From contig NZ_JAFG01000003.1 in the NCBI RefSeq assembly GCF_000519305.1, forward strand, positions 310,181 through 374,180: a stretch of DNA of 64,000 nt, written 5' to 3'. Position numbers and translations under genes: made by a program. The notes under the pieces were generated by a model. That model had not been told where the DNA came from. It searched no databases and saw nothing but the letters and a program-made list of their open reading frames with translations. The DNA comes from Mesorhizobium ciceri WSM4083 (GTDB lineage Bacteria; Pseudomonadota; Alphaproteobacteria; Rhizobiales; Rhizobiaceae). This document shows positions 7,639 through 17,220 of the stretch, in pieces (position 1 is the stretch's first letter; each line of letters begins with the position of its first letter).

Positions 7639-10065
7639 TCAAGCACGCATCCGTTCGAAATTGGCGTCGAAAAGCGGCGCCGCCTGAATGCGCGCCGCAT
7701 GGCGCTTGCCCAGCAGCTCGATTTCGAAGCCGTCGCTCTCATCGGCGATCTCCTTCGGCACATAGCCGACGGCGACGGATTTCTTCGAATGATGCGCATA
7801 GCCGCCCGACGTCACCCAGCCGCGCACCGCGCCATCGAACCAGATCGGCTCATCGCCAATGACATCGGCATCGTCGGCATCGACGATAAAGGCGCGCAGG
7901 CGCAATTTGCCGCCCTGCCTGCGCTCGGCCAGAGCCCCGGCCTTGCCAATGAAATCGGCGTCCTTGCCGTAGGCAACGAAGCGGTCGAGCCCCGCTTCCA
8001 GCGGCCCGTAGATCGGTCGGTACTCGCGCCCCCATGAGCCGTAATTCTTGTCCAGCCGCAGCGCATTGAGCGCGCGCGAGCCGAACAGGCCGATGCCGAA
8101 TTCCTCGCCCGCCGCCATCAGCGCTTGATAGGCGGCGCGCTGATATTCCGGCGCCACCCAGATCTCGTAGCCGAGATCGCCGGTATAGCTCACGCGGCCG
8201 ACCAGGCACGGCGCCATGCCGACATCCATCCGGCCAATGGCCATGAAGGAAAATGCCGCATTGGAGACATCCGAGCGCGTAGCCTTTGCCAGCACATCCC
8301 GCGCCTTCGGGCCGGCGACCGACAGACCGGTGAGCTTCGCGCCCAGCGCCTCGATGCGGACCGATCCATCGTCGGGCAGGTGCTTCTCGAACCAGCGCAT
8401 ATGGTATTGCTCGGCGATGCCGGAGCCGGCGAGGAACCAGCCGTCCTCCCCCAGATTGGCCAGCGTGAAGTCGCCGATCAGCCTGCCGTCCTGCTTCAGC
8501 ATCGGCGCCAGCGTCATGCGGCCGGGTTTCGGCAGTTTGCAGGCCAGCATCCGGTCGAGCCAGGCGGCCGCCTCCTCGCCCGTCACCTTGTATTTGGCGA
8601 AGCTCGAAATCTCGGACAGGCCGACACTGTCCCGAACCGTCGCGACCTCCTTGGCGACCTGCGTGAAGTCGCTCGAACGGCGCCACGAGAATTCGTCCTT
8701 GACGCCTTCCGGCGCATACCACAGCGGCACTTCCAGCCCATAGGCAACGCCCCATTGCGCACCCTTGGCCGACAGCAGGTCATAGACCGGTGTCGTCTTC
8801 AGCGGCCGCCCGGCGGGCAGCTCCTCATTGGGGAAGCGGATCGAAAAGCGCCTGGAATAATTCTCGCGCACTTTGGCGTTGGTATAGGCCATCGTCGCCC
8901 AGTCGCCGTAGCGCGCGACATCCATCGCCCAGATATCGGCGCCGGGATCGCCCTCGATCATCCAGTTCGACAAAGCGAGGCCGACGCCGCCGCCTTGCGA
9001 AAAACCGGCCATGACACCGCAGGCGACCCAGAAGCCCGGCAGGCCGCGCACCGGCCCGACCAGCGGGTTGCCGTCAGGGGCGAAAGTGAAGGGGCCGTTG
9101 ATGATTTGCTTGATGCCGGTGTTCTGGAAGGCGGGGAAATGGCGGAAGCCGACCTCCAGCGACGGCGCGATGCGGTCGATGTCCGGCTCCAGCAATTCAT
9201 GACCGAAATTCCATGGCGTCTGGTATTCGGACCACGGCTTGTTGGCCTTCTCATAGGTGCCCATCAGCATGCCGCCGCGCTCCTGGCGCAGGTAAAGCTC
9301 GCCGTCGAAATCGACCGCGTGGATGATCTCGGTGCCGGTCTTGGCGTTCCAGGCGGCGACCTCCGGCATGTCCTCGGTGATCAGGTACATGTGCTCCATG
9401 GCCAGCACAGGCAGTTCGAGACCAACCATGCGGCCGACCTCGCGCGCCCACAGCCCGCCGGCATTGACGACATGCTCGGCCACCACCTCCCCCTTGTTGG
9501 TGATGACCCGCCACAGCCCGTCGGGACGCCGCACGATGTCCTCGACCTTTGTGAAGCGCTCCACTTCCGCCCCAAGTTTCCGCGCGGCCTTGGCATAGGC
9601 ATGGGTGACGCCGGAGGGATCGAGATGGCCGTCCTCCTTGTTTCTGACGGCGCCGACGAACTGCTTGGGATCGAGCAGCGGCATCAGCTCGGCCGCTTCG
9701 CTGGGCGAGATTTCCTCAAGCTCGATACCGAGATAACGCCCCTTGGCTACGACGCCACGCAGCCAGTCGAGCCGCGCTTCGGTCGCCGCCAGTAGCACGC
9801 CGCCGGTCAGGTGCACGCCGGTCGCCTGGCCGGACAGCTCCTCGATCTCCTTGTAGAGATTGATCGTGTATTTCTGCAGCTTGGCGACGTTGGGGTCGCC
9901 ATTGATGGTGTGCATGCCGCCGGCCGCGTGCCAGGTCGAGCCCGATGTCAATTCGTCGCGCTCCAGCAGGACAACATCGGTCCAGCCGTGGCGGGCGAGA
10001 TGGAACAGCACGGAGCACCCGACGACACCGCCGCCAACGACCACGACCTTTGCATGCGATTTCAT
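7639..10065 (-). CDS. Dimethylglycine/sarcosine dehydrogenase-like flavoprotein
   Basis: This 808-residue two-part enzyme has an N-terminal FAD domain (GGGVVGCS at residues 11-18) with the TSGSTWHAAGG segment whose His46 matches the covalent FAD-binding histidine of dimethylglycine and sarcosine dehydrogenases. From about residue 430 it carries the GcvT-like aminomethyltransferase region and barrel that hands the released one-carbon unit to tetrahydrofolate. Length and order match bacterial DMGDH-like proteins. The likely reaction is oxidative demethylation of a secondary or tertiary N-methyl amine; the exact substrate is not certain. It lies 57 bp downstream of the MttB-like gene on the same strand and probably shares its transcript. 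Confidence 0.9.
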   Translation of the reverse strand: MKSHAKVVVVGGGVVGCSVLFHLARHGWTDVVLLERDELTSGSTWHAAGGMHTINGDPNVAKLQKYTINLYKEIEELSGQATGVHLTGGVLLAATEARLDWLRGVVAKGRYLGIELEEISPSEAAELMPLLDPKQFVGAVRNKEDGHLDPSGVTHAYAKAARKLGAEVERFTKVEDIVRRPDGLWRVITNKGEVVAEHVVNAGGLWAREVGRMVGLELPVLAMEHMYLITEDMPEVAAWNAKTGTEIIHAVDFDGELYLRQERGGMLMGTYEKANKPWSEYQTPWNFGHELLEPDIDRIAPSLEVGFRHFPAFQNTGIKQIINGPFTFAPDGNPLVGPVRGLPGFWVACGVMAGFSQGGGVGLALSNWMIEGDPGADIWAMDVARYGDWATMAYTNAKVRENYSRRFSIRFPNEELPAGRPLKTTPVYDLLSAKGAQWGVAYGLEVPLWYAPEGVKDEFSWRRSSDFTQVAKEVATVRDSVGLSEISSFAKYKVTGEEAAAWLDRMLACKLPKPGRMTLAPMLKQDGRLIGDFTLANLGEDGWFLAGSGIAEQYHMRWFEKHLPDDGSVRIEALGAKLTGLSVAGPKARDVLAKATRSDVSNAAFSFMAIGRMDVGMAPCLVGRVSYTGDLGYEIWVAPEYQRAAYQALMAAGEEFGIGLFGSRALNALRLDKNYGSWGREYRPIYGPLEAGLDRFVAYGKDADFIGKAGALAERRQGGKLRLRAFIVDADDADVIGDEPIWFDGAVRGWVTSGGYAHHSKKSVAVGYVPKEIADESDGFEIELLGKRHAARIQAAPLFDANFERMRA

Positions 10066-10122
10066 GGATTTTTCTCTGATATCAGTGAGTTGGATGGGTG
10101 AATGGATTCAAGCTGGGAGGCA

Positions 10123-11670
10123 TCACGGCTCGCCCTGCCCGATCGCTTCCTTGCGCCTGGCCATGTAAGCCTCCAGCGCCTCGCGCACGGCGATATCCAT
10201 CACCGGCTCGACATAGTCTTCCAGCGCCTTCTTCCAAAGCCGCGTCGCGCGCGCCGTGGCGTCGAGGCCGCCGGCTTCCTGCCAGGCTTCGTAATTCTGC
10301 CAGTTGGACAGCATCGGCTGGTAGAAAGCGGTGGCATAGCGCTCCAGCGTGTGCGGTTCGCCGAAGAAATGGCCGCCGGTCGGCACCGCGCCCAAAGCCT
10401 CAACGGCGAGCTCGGCCTCATTGACCTCAATCGGGCGCAGGAACTCCATCATGTGCTGGATCATCTCGACATCGATGATGAGTTTTTCGAACGACGCCGT
10501 CAGCCCGCCCTCCTGCCAGCCGGCGGCGTGATAGACGAGGTTGCCGTGGCCGAGCACCGCGCCCCACAGCGCCATCAGCGTCTCATAGGCGCCTTGCGCG
10601 TCGGCGGCGTTGGAAGCCGAGCCCGGTGTCGTGCGGTAGGGCAGCCCGTATCGCCGCGCCAGTTGCCCCGACGCAATATTGGCCTTGGTGTTCTCAGGCG
10701 TGCCGAAGGCCGGCGCGCCGGACTTCATGTCGACATTGGAGGTGAAGGCGCCATACATGACCGGCGCGCCCGGACGGACAAGCTGCGTCAGCACGACGCC
10801 GAACAGCGCCTCGGCGTTCTGCTGCGCCAGCGCCCCGGCCAGCGTCACCGGGCTCATCGCCCCCATCAGCGTGAACGGCGTCACCGCCACCGACTGGCCG
10901 AACTCGGCCATGGTCATCAGCCCTTCGGCCATCATCTCGTCGAAGCGGCGCGGCGAGTTGACCGAGATGATCGTGGTGATGCCGGGATCGTCGCGCATCT
11001 GGTCGAGCGTCAGCCCGCGCGAAATCGCCATCATCTCGATGCCGTCAAGCGCCCTGCCCCGGCCGATCGCCGAGACGTGGAAACTCTTGTCGGTCAGCGT
11101 CAGATTGGTGAAGTAGGTGTCGAGATGGCGGGAGTTTGCCGGCAGCTCCACCGGTGCGCAGACCTGGTTGCCGAGCATGTGGATGCAGTTGAAATGCTGC
11201 GCCAACCGAGTCAGATCCGAATAATCGCGCAAATTGCCGGCACGGCGGCCGCGCTCCATATCGTGCACATTCGGCGGCCCGGCAACGAGCGTGAAATTGA
11301 TGGTGTTGCCGCCCAGATGAACCGCGTTGGCCGGGTTGCGCGGCGTCAACACATAGCTGGACTGCGTGGTCTTCAGCACGTCTTCGATCAGACCGCGATC
11401 GACGCGGACATTCGCCGATGCATGATCGACCCTGGCGCCAGCCTTCTCGAACAGCGACAGCGCCCGCGGGCTCATCACCTCGATGCCGAAATTCTCCAAT
11501 ATGTGCATCGAGGCCAGATGGATCTGCTCGATCTGGTCGGGCGACAGCATGGCCATCGGCGGATAGGGATTTGTCACCCGCCTGAGCGGCAGTTGCGGAA
11601 TGGCCGACGGCCCCCTGTTGCTGGTGCGCTCGGCCCCGCGTTTGCGTCTCGGTTCGTTCATGCCTGGCAT
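10123..11670 (-). CDS. MttB superfamily (trimethylamine methyltransferase-like) protein
   Basis: This 515-residue TIM-barrel protein belongs to the trimethylamine methyltransferase (MttB/COG5598) family. The reading frame is continuous with sense codons, so it is one of the non-pyrrolysine members, a group that includes methyltransferases for glycine betaine, proline betaine and carnitine. Those enzymes move a methyl group to a corrinoid protein, and no corrinoid protein gene is in this window. ATG 11668-11670 follows AAGG at about 6 bases; TTG 11673 and ATG 11661 are alternatives. The adjacent dimethylglycine dehydrogenase-like gene suggests a betaine-to-dimethylglycine-to-sarcosine route, which is inference from context only. 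Confidence 0.88.
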   Translation of the reverse strand: MPGMNEPRRKRGAERTSNRGPSAIPQLPLRRVTNPYPPMAMLSPDQIEQIHLASMHILENFGIEVMSPRALSLFEKAGARVDHASANVRVDRGLIEDVLKTTQSSYVLTPRNPANAVHLGGNTINFTLVAGPPNVHDMERGRRAGNLRDYSDLTRLAQHFNCIHMLGNQVCAPVELPANSRHLDTYFTNLTLTDKSFHVSAIGRGRALDGIEMMAISRGLTLDQMRDDPGITTIISVNSPRRFDEMMAEGLMTMAEFGQSVAVTPFTLMGAMSPVTLAGALAQQNAEALFGVVLTQLVRPGAPVMYGAFTSNVDMKSGAPAFGTPENTKANIASGQLARRYGLPYRTTPGSASNAADAQGAYETLMALWGAVLGHGNLVYHAAGWQEGGLTASFEKLIIDVEMIQHMMEFLRPIEVNEAELAVEALGAVPTGGHFFGEPHTLERYATAFYQPMLSNWQNYEAWQEAGGLDATARATRLWKKALEDYVEPVMDIAVREALEAYMARRKEAIGQGEP

Positions 11671-11878
11671 CAAAGCCTTGGCAAACCAGGCAAGCTGTCA
11701 GAAATACGCCGTTTGCGGGCGTGATTTTAGCCACGGCGGCATTTCCCCTATGTCTGTTTAGAAAAACCGACGAAGTGCGTCGGATTATCAATACTGGATT
11801 TCCTTGAGAGACTGCGCCGGCGAACCGTTAACGGATGCCGCAAGATTCCCTTTATGAATTCGGCCTATTGCTGCGCCA

Positions 11879-12469
11879 ATGCGTAGCTCGAGTTTTAGTA
11901 AAATTGGTGCGGTTTGCGTGCTGCTGGCGCTTTCGGCCTGCGCCACGCCGCCCAATCACATCAACAATGTCTGCGCCGTCTTCGACCAGAATGACGGCTG
12001 GTTCGACAACTGGCAGTCAGCCGCCGAGCGCGCCCAGCAGAAATACGGTATCCCCGTTCCCGTGCTGATGGCGACGGTGCGCAAGGAATCCGGTTTCAAG
12101 AGCAATGCACGGCCGCCACGCACCAAGCTGCTCGGCTTCATTCCGTGGAAGCATGTCTCGTCGGCCACCGGCTTCTCGCAGGCACTGGACGGCACCTGGT
12201 CGCAATATCAGCGCGAGACCGGCAACTGGGCGGCGCGGCGGACGAAATTCGCCGATGCGGTCGATTTCGTCGGCTGGTATCATTCCAAGACCGCAGACAC
12301 GTATGGCGTCGCCCGCAACGACACCTACAATCTCTACCTCGCCTACTATCTCGGCTGGACCGCCTATGGCCGCGGCAACCGCGGCGATGCCGGTGTCCAA
12401 GGCTATGCCCGGGCCACCGACAAGATGGCGCGGGACTATGCGCAGCAACTGAGCGAGTGCGGCAACTGA
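11879..12469 (+). CDS. Transglycosylase SLT-like lipoprotein
   Basis: This 196-residue protein has a lipoprotein signal ending in a lipobox (LSAC, Cys20) and a mature domain resembling soluble lytic transglycosylases. The motif VRKESGFKSNA supplies the expected catalytic glutamate, followed by a GFSQALDGTW segment similar to the G-x-x-Q motif of the goose-lysozyme-like fold. It probably sits on the inner face of the outer membrane or on the inner membrane and cuts peptidoglycan strands. The gene stands alone on the plus strand between minus-strand metabolic operons; its stop is only 34 bp from the stop of the ABC ATPase gene. Confidence 0.82.
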   Translation: MRSSSFSKIGAVCVLLALSACATPPNHINNVCAVFDQNDGWFDNWQSAAERAQQKYGIPVPVLMATVRKESGFKSNARPPRTKLLGFIPWKHVSSATGFSQALDGTWSQYQRETGNWAARRTKFADAVDFVGWYHSKTADTYGVARNDTYNLYLAYYLGWTAYGRGNRGDAGVQGYARATDKMARDYAQQLSECGN

Positions 12470-12503
12470 ACGCTCTGCATTATTGATCTCGACTTTCCGT
12501 CCG

Positions 12504-14720
12504 TCAGCTCGGCTTCTTGCCGCGCGGACGCTTCGGTGGCGTGCCGGCAAAACCAGGGCCGTCGCCATGCGGCGCGTCTTCCGGCACGCCCTCATGCGCA
12601 GCGTGTTCCTTGTCGAACTTGATCACCGGCTCCATCTTGGCCAGCACGTCGTCGGAGAGCCAGCACAGGCTCATATGGCCGCCGCCGAGATGCTTGACCG
12701 GGGGCACCTTGGTCTCGCAGAGATTGTCCGGCACCAGCTTCTTGTAGCCGCAGCGGGTCTGGAACGGGCAGCCGGACGGCGGATTCATCGCCGACGGGAT
12801 GTCGCCTTCCAGCACGATGTGCCGCTTGACCACGCTGGTGTCGGCGATCGGGATCGCCGACAGCAGTGCCTCGGTATAGGGATGGTAGGGCGGCGCGAAG
12901 ATCTGGTCGGTCGTGCCTTGCTCGACGATATAGCCGAGATACATGACGACGACGCGGTCGGCGATGTAGCGCACGACGGACAGATCATGGCTGATGAACA
13001 GCATTGTCGTCTTGTTCTTGCGCTGGATGTCCATCAGCAGTTCGGTCACCGCCGCCTGCACGGACACATCCAATGCCGAGACCGGCTCGTCGGCGACCAC
13101 CACCTTGGCGTCGCCGGCAAAGGCGCGCGCCACGCCGATGCGCTGCTTCTGGCCGCCCGAAAGCTGGCGCGGCTTGCGGGTCTCGAAGGCCCTGGGCAGC
13201 TTCACCAGGTCGAGCAGCTCCAGCATGCGCTTGCGGCGATCGGCAACCGTCTTGCCGACGTTGAACTTCTCCAGCGTGCGGATGATCTGCGAACCGACCG
13301 AATGGCTGGGATTGAGCGTATCGAACGGATTCTGGAACACCATCTGGATCGACGACACCGTGTCGACGCTCCGTTTCTCGATGCCCGTCGACTGGATTTC
13401 CGTGTTGCCCAGCGTCACCGTGCCGGCACTTGCCGTCTCCAGCCCGAGCAGCACCTTGGCCAGCGTCGACTTTCCGCAGCCGGATTCGCCAACGATGGCG
13501 ACCGTCTCGGATTCGCGCGCCATGAACGAGATCGTCTCATTGGCCTTGACGACGCGGCCCTCGCCCGAGCCGAACACCTCGCTGCCGCCGACCCTGTAGT
13601 ATTTTCTCAGATCCTCGATCTTGAGCACCGGCGCGCCGGGCACGACGCGCTCATTGACCTTCTTGGCGCCGGGCGGCAGCGCCTCCCAGTCGATCTCGTT
13701 GAAGCGCACGCAGCGCGAGTAATGGCCTTCGTGACCCGCGACCTCGATCATCGGGATTTCGGCGGCGTTGCAGACGCCCTCGACGAAATGGTGGCAGCGA
13801 GGGCCGAAATTGCAGCCCTTGGGCCGCTCGTGCGGCAGCGGCAGCTGCCCGGGGATGGAGATCAGCGGCCGTGAATTCTTGTCGGCGCCGGGCAGCGGGA
13901 TCGAGCGGAACAGCCCTTGCGTATAGGGATGGCGCATCCGGTCGAACACGTCCTTGATCTTGCCGGTCTCGACCGCCTCGCCCGAATACATCACCGTGAT
14001 GCGGTCGCAGGTTTCCAGGATCAAGCCGAGATTGTGCGACACGAAGATCATCGATGTGCCGAACTTCTCGCCCAGCCCCTTGACCAGATCGACGATGCCC
14101 GCTTCCACCGTCACGTCGAGCGCCGTCGTCGGTTCGTCCAGCAAAAGCAGCGCCGGCTTCGACAGCAGCGCCATGGCAATGACAATGCGCTGTTGCTGGC
14201 CGCCGGAGAGTTGGTGCGGATAGGAGCGCATCATGCGCTCGGGATCGGGCAGCTTGACCGAGCGCACCATGTCGAGTGCGCGTTTGTAGGCCTCTTCCTT
14301 CGACACCTTGTCGTGGATCAGCGGCACTTCCATCAGCTGCTGGCCGACCTTCATTGCCGGGTTCAGGCTCGCCATCGGCTCCTGGTAGATCATCGCGATC
14401 TTGTTGCCGCGAATGGAGCGCAACTCCTCGTCGGAGAGCTCGCCCATATCCTTGCCCTGGAACTTGATCTTGCCGCCGACGATTTTTCCGATGTTGGAGA
14501 GGTCGCGCATGATGCCGAGCGACACGGTCGACTTGCCGCAGCCGGATTCGCCGACGATGCCCATCGCCTCCCCCGGCATGACGGTGCAGGAAAAATCCAT
14601 GACGGCCGGGATCTCGCCCTTGCGGGTGAAGAAGGAGATCGACAGGTTCTCGATCTCGATGATCGGCCCATTGGTCGGCCCATTGGTCGGCTTGGCGGGA
14701 TTTCGAACTGCCTCGTTCAT
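12504..14720 (-). CDS. Peptide-type ABC transporter, fused dual ATP-binding protein
   Basis: This 738-residue protein contains two complete ABC ATPase domains, equivalent to DppD and DppF fused. Domain one runs over roughly residues 20-300 and domain two over 360-650; each has a Walker A (GESGCGKST) and an LSGGQ-type signature (QLSGGQQQR and QLSGGQKQR). Each is followed by the oligopeptide-transporter C-terminal cysteine-rich segment (CNFGPRCHHF and CPFQTRCGYK). ATG 14718-14720 has GGAG 6 bases upstream; an in-frame ATG at 14768 has none. It is the last gene of a four-gene importer operon. Substrate is unknown; peptides or similar amino compounds are typical. Confidence 0.92.
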   Translation of the reverse strand: MNEAVRNPAKPTNGPTNGPIIEIENLSISFFTRKGEIPAVMDFSCTVMPGEAMGIVGESGCGKSTVSLGIMRDLSNIGKIVGGKIKFQGKDMGELSDEELRSIRGNKIAMIYQEPMASLNPAMKVGQQLMEVPLIHDKVSKEEAYKRALDMVRSVKLPDPERMMRSYPHQLSGGQQQRIVIAMALLSKPALLLLDEPTTALDVTVEAGIVDLVKGLGEKFGTSMIFVSHNLGLILETCDRITVMYSGEAVETGKIKDVFDRMRHPYTQGLFRSIPLPGADKNSRPLISIPGQLPLPHERPKGCNFGPRCHHFVEGVCNAAEIPMIEVAGHEGHYSRCVRFNEIDWEALPPGAKKVNERVVPGAPVLKIEDLRKYYRVGGSEVFGSGEGRVVKANETISFMARESETVAIVGESGCGKSTLAKVLLGLETASAGTVTLGNTEIQSTGIEKRSVDTVSSIQMVFQNPFDTLNPSHSVGSQIIRTLEKFNVGKTVADRRKRMLELLDLVKLPRAFETRKPRQLSGGQKQRIGVARAFAGDAKVVVADEPVSALDVSVQAAVTELLMDIQRKNKTTMLFISHDLSVVRYIADRVVVMYLGYIVEQGTTDQIFAPPYHPYTEALLSAIPIADTSVVKRHIVLEGDIPSAMNPPSGCPFQTRCGYKKLVPDNLCETKVPPVKHLGGGHMSLCWLSDDVLAKMEPVIKFDKEHAAHEGVPEDAPHGDGPGFAGTPPKRPRGKKPS

Positions 14721-14787
14721 GGGTCGCTCCAATCCTGGTTCTTCTAGGCCTGTTTCTCTCAGGCGCATCGGGTCGAAACCCGCGATA

Positions 14788-15945
14788 TCAGTCTTTCATC
14801 GATTGTTCGCGCAGCGAGTCGGCGAGCAGGTTCAAGCCCAGCACGAACGACATCAGTGCGATGGTCGGCGGCAGCGCCGGGTGGATGAAGGAGCGCAGCA
14901 GGCGGCTGGCGTCCTTGATCGCGGTGCCCCAGTCCGGACTTTCCGGCGCCAGGCCAAGGCCGAAATAACCGAGCGTGCCGAGCAGGATGGTGGTGTAGCC
15001 GATGCGCAGGCAGGCGTCGACGATTAGCGGCCCGCGCGCATTGGGCAGGATCTCCCACAGCATGATGTACCAGGGCGATTCACCGCGTGTCTGCGCCGCC
15101 GCCACATAATCGCGCGTCTTGATGTCCATCACCAGGCCACGCACGATGCGGAACACGCCGGGGCTGGAGGCGAACACCACCGCCACGAAGATGTTGAGCT
15201 GGTTGGGGTCGATATGCACGATCTTCAGCGGATCGGCGTCGAAGACCAGGCCGGCATAGATCCAGCCGCCGAGGATCAGGGTGATGCCGAGCAGGATGTA
15301 TAGCCGGTCGGGCCGGTTCTTGTAGCGGGTCCAGAACAGCACGCTGAAGAAGATGATCGGGAACAGGAAGAACACGCCGGCCATGCCATAGGGGATCGGC
15401 GTATCCATGATGCCCGGCGTCACCAAAAGATAGAACAGCAGGATGACCGGGAAGGCCAGCACGAGATTGGCCAGGAACGACAGCACGGTGTCGATCTTGC
15501 CGCCGTAATAGCCGGCGGGCAGGCCGAGCGTGATGCCGACCATCAGCGCGAAGCCGGTTGCCGCAGGCGCGATGATCAACACGATCTGGCTGCCATAGAC
15601 CATGCGCGAAAACACGTCGCGCGCCAGCTTGTCGCCGCCGAACAGATAGGTCAGCCCCGATTTCGGTTCGACGGCGCCCGGCAGCACATCCTTCATGATG
15701 GGAATCTGGGCCAGCGGGTCGAAGGGCGAAATGGTCGCGGCGAAGATCGCCGTGAACAGCCAGAACAGGCAGATGCCGACGCCGACGATGCCGACACCGC
15801 TGTCGAACAGCTGGCCGTAGAGCGCCAGCTTCTTCTTGTAGGCGAAGCTCGCGCCCATGACGATGACGAGCGCGATCCAGACCGGCCAGAAGCGCGACAG
15901 CACTTCGAGAACGATGGTGAAGCCACTGATATATTGAACCGGCAT
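14788..15945 (-). CDS. Peptide-type ABC transporter permease (DppC-like)
   Basis: This 385-residue inner-membrane permease is longer than the usual 300 residues of DppC because of extra N-terminal helices and an inserted hydrophobic segment. The C-terminal half carries the binding-protein-dependent transport signature (RGESPWYIMLWEILPNARGP) that contacts the ATPase. GGGAG stands 9 bases upstream of ATG 15943-15945. The gene lies 12 bp after the DppB-like permease and 67 bp before the ATPase in one operon, forming the second half of the membrane channel. Confidence 0.9.
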   Translation of the reverse strand: MPVQYISGFTIVLEVLSRFWPVWIALVIVMGASFAYKKKLALYGQLFDSGVGIVGVGICLFWLFTAIFAATISPFDPLAQIPIMKDVLPGAVEPKSGLTYLFGGDKLARDVFSRMVYGSQIVLIIAPAATGFALMVGITLGLPAGYYGGKIDTVLSFLANLVLAFPVILLFYLLVTPGIMDTPIPYGMAGVFFLFPIIFFSVLFWTRYKNRPDRLYILLGITLILGGWIYAGLVFDADPLKIVHIDPNQLNIFVAVVFASSPGVFRIVRGLVMDIKTRDYVAAAQTRGESPWYIMLWEILPNARGPLIVDACLRIGYTTILLGTLGYFGLGLAPESPDWGTAIKDASRLLRSFIHPALPPTIALMSFVLGLNLLADSLREQSMKD

Positions 15946-15957
15946 CCGCTTCGCTCC

Positions 15958-16992
15958 CTACTGAACTCTGATACGCGGATTGAGAAATGCGTAGCCGACA
16001 TCGGAAATGAGCTGCGTGATCAAGACGATGAACACCGAGACCAGCGAGCAGCCGAGCAAAAGGTCGATGTCGTTGTTGCCGGCCGCCTCGACCAGCGTGT
16101 AGCCGAAGCCCTGGTAACGGAACATCACCTCGACGATGACGACGCCGGTGAGCAGCCAGGGGAACTGCAGCATGATGACGGTGAACGGTGCGATCAGCGC
16201 GTTGCGCAAGGCATGTTTGACCACGACGCTGCCGAAGGAAAGACCCTTCAACCTGGCAGTGCGGATATATTGCTGCGTCATCACTTCGACCATCGACGCG
16301 CGGGTCATCCTCGCAATATAGCCGATGCCGTAGATCGCCAGCGTCATCACCGGCAAAGTGAAATTGTAGAAGGTGATGCCCTGGCTGGCCGAAGCCGCCG
16401 AGCCGTTCAGCCAGCCTAGCCATGAGGCGAAGATGACGGTGAAGATGACGCCCGACACATATTCAGGCGTCGCCGTCGAGGCGATCGACGCCACGGACAG
16501 CACCCGGTCGGTTCGCGACCCCTCGCGCATGCCGGCCAGAATGCCGATCAGCAGCGAGATCGGCACCATCACCACCAGCACCCAGAACATCAGGATCCCC
16601 GTAGCGCCGAGTGCCGGAAACAGTTTTGAGGCGACGGTCGCCTTGAACTTGGTCGAGCAGCCGAAATCGCCCTGGAAAACGCCGGCGAAGGTCGGCACGA
16701 GCGGATCGTTGCAGAACGAGAAACGCTGCGCCGGCTTGCCGGTCGCCGGGTCTGTCACAGGTTGCTTGGGCACCACGCCCAGCCACTGTCCATAACGGAC
16801 GAAGAAGTTCTGCCGATAGCCATGGTTGACCAGCCAGCTCTCGAGCTGCTCGGCCGACGTATGCATTTCGGTCTGGCTGATCGCCAGCTTCTTCAGATTG
16901 GGTTCGAGGTTGATCAGGAAGAAGACGACCATGGTCAGGCACAGCATCGTCAATGCCATGGTGCCAAGACGCCTGATAACGAAGGAAAGCAT
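15958..16992 (-). CDS. Peptide-type ABC transporter permease (DppB-like)
   Basis: This 344-residue permease begins with the typical MLSFVIRRLGTM N-terminus of DppB/OppB proteins, a first membrane helix followed by a large periplasmic loop, then five more helices. The ATPase-coupling loop near residues 230-255 reads RTARLKGLSFGSVVVKHALR. It pairs with the DppC-like permease. The gene follows the binding protein gene after a 228-bp gap in which I see no clear gene or promoter, only GC-rich sequence and a short repeat of the binding-protein gene's 3' end. Confidence 0.9.
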   Translation of the reverse strand: MLSFVIRRLGTMALTMLCLTMVVFFLINLEPNLKKLAISQTEMHTSAEQLESWLVNHGYRQNFFVRYGQWLGVVPKQPVTDPATGKPAQRFSFCNDPLVPTFAGVFQGDFGCSTKFKATVASKLFPALGATGILMFWVLVVMVPISLLIGILAGMREGSRTDRVLSVASIASTATPEYVSGVIFTVIFASWLGWLNGSAASASQGITFYNFTLPVMTLAIYGIGYIARMTRASMVEVMTQQYIRTARLKGLSFGSVVVKHALRNALIAPFTVIMLQFPWLLTGVVIVEVMFRYQGFGYTLVEAAGNNDIDLLLGCSLVSVFIVLITQLISDVGYAFLNPRIRVQ

Positions 16993-17220
16993 GGCGGCCC
17001 CCTGCCGATGGGTTGGGGTTTGAGCCGGCTATGAAAGCCAACCCCTGCCGTGACCGGCGGGGCTGGCTGTCAAACAGGCCTTCGGATGCGATCAACCCTG
17101 TTTTTGTTGCACGGCCTTGCCCGCGAGTCCGTAAGTTTTTTGAGAAAGCGCGGACCAACAGGGACGGACGATGCAAAGAGCGGGAGAAGGGAGCGAGCCC
17201 CTTCCCCCATGTCGATGCGA

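Noticed and set aside
10123-11670. Possible pyrrolysine (in-frame TAG) methyltransferase
   Set aside because: The frame is continuous without an internal TAG, so it is a non-pyrrolysine MttB homologue.
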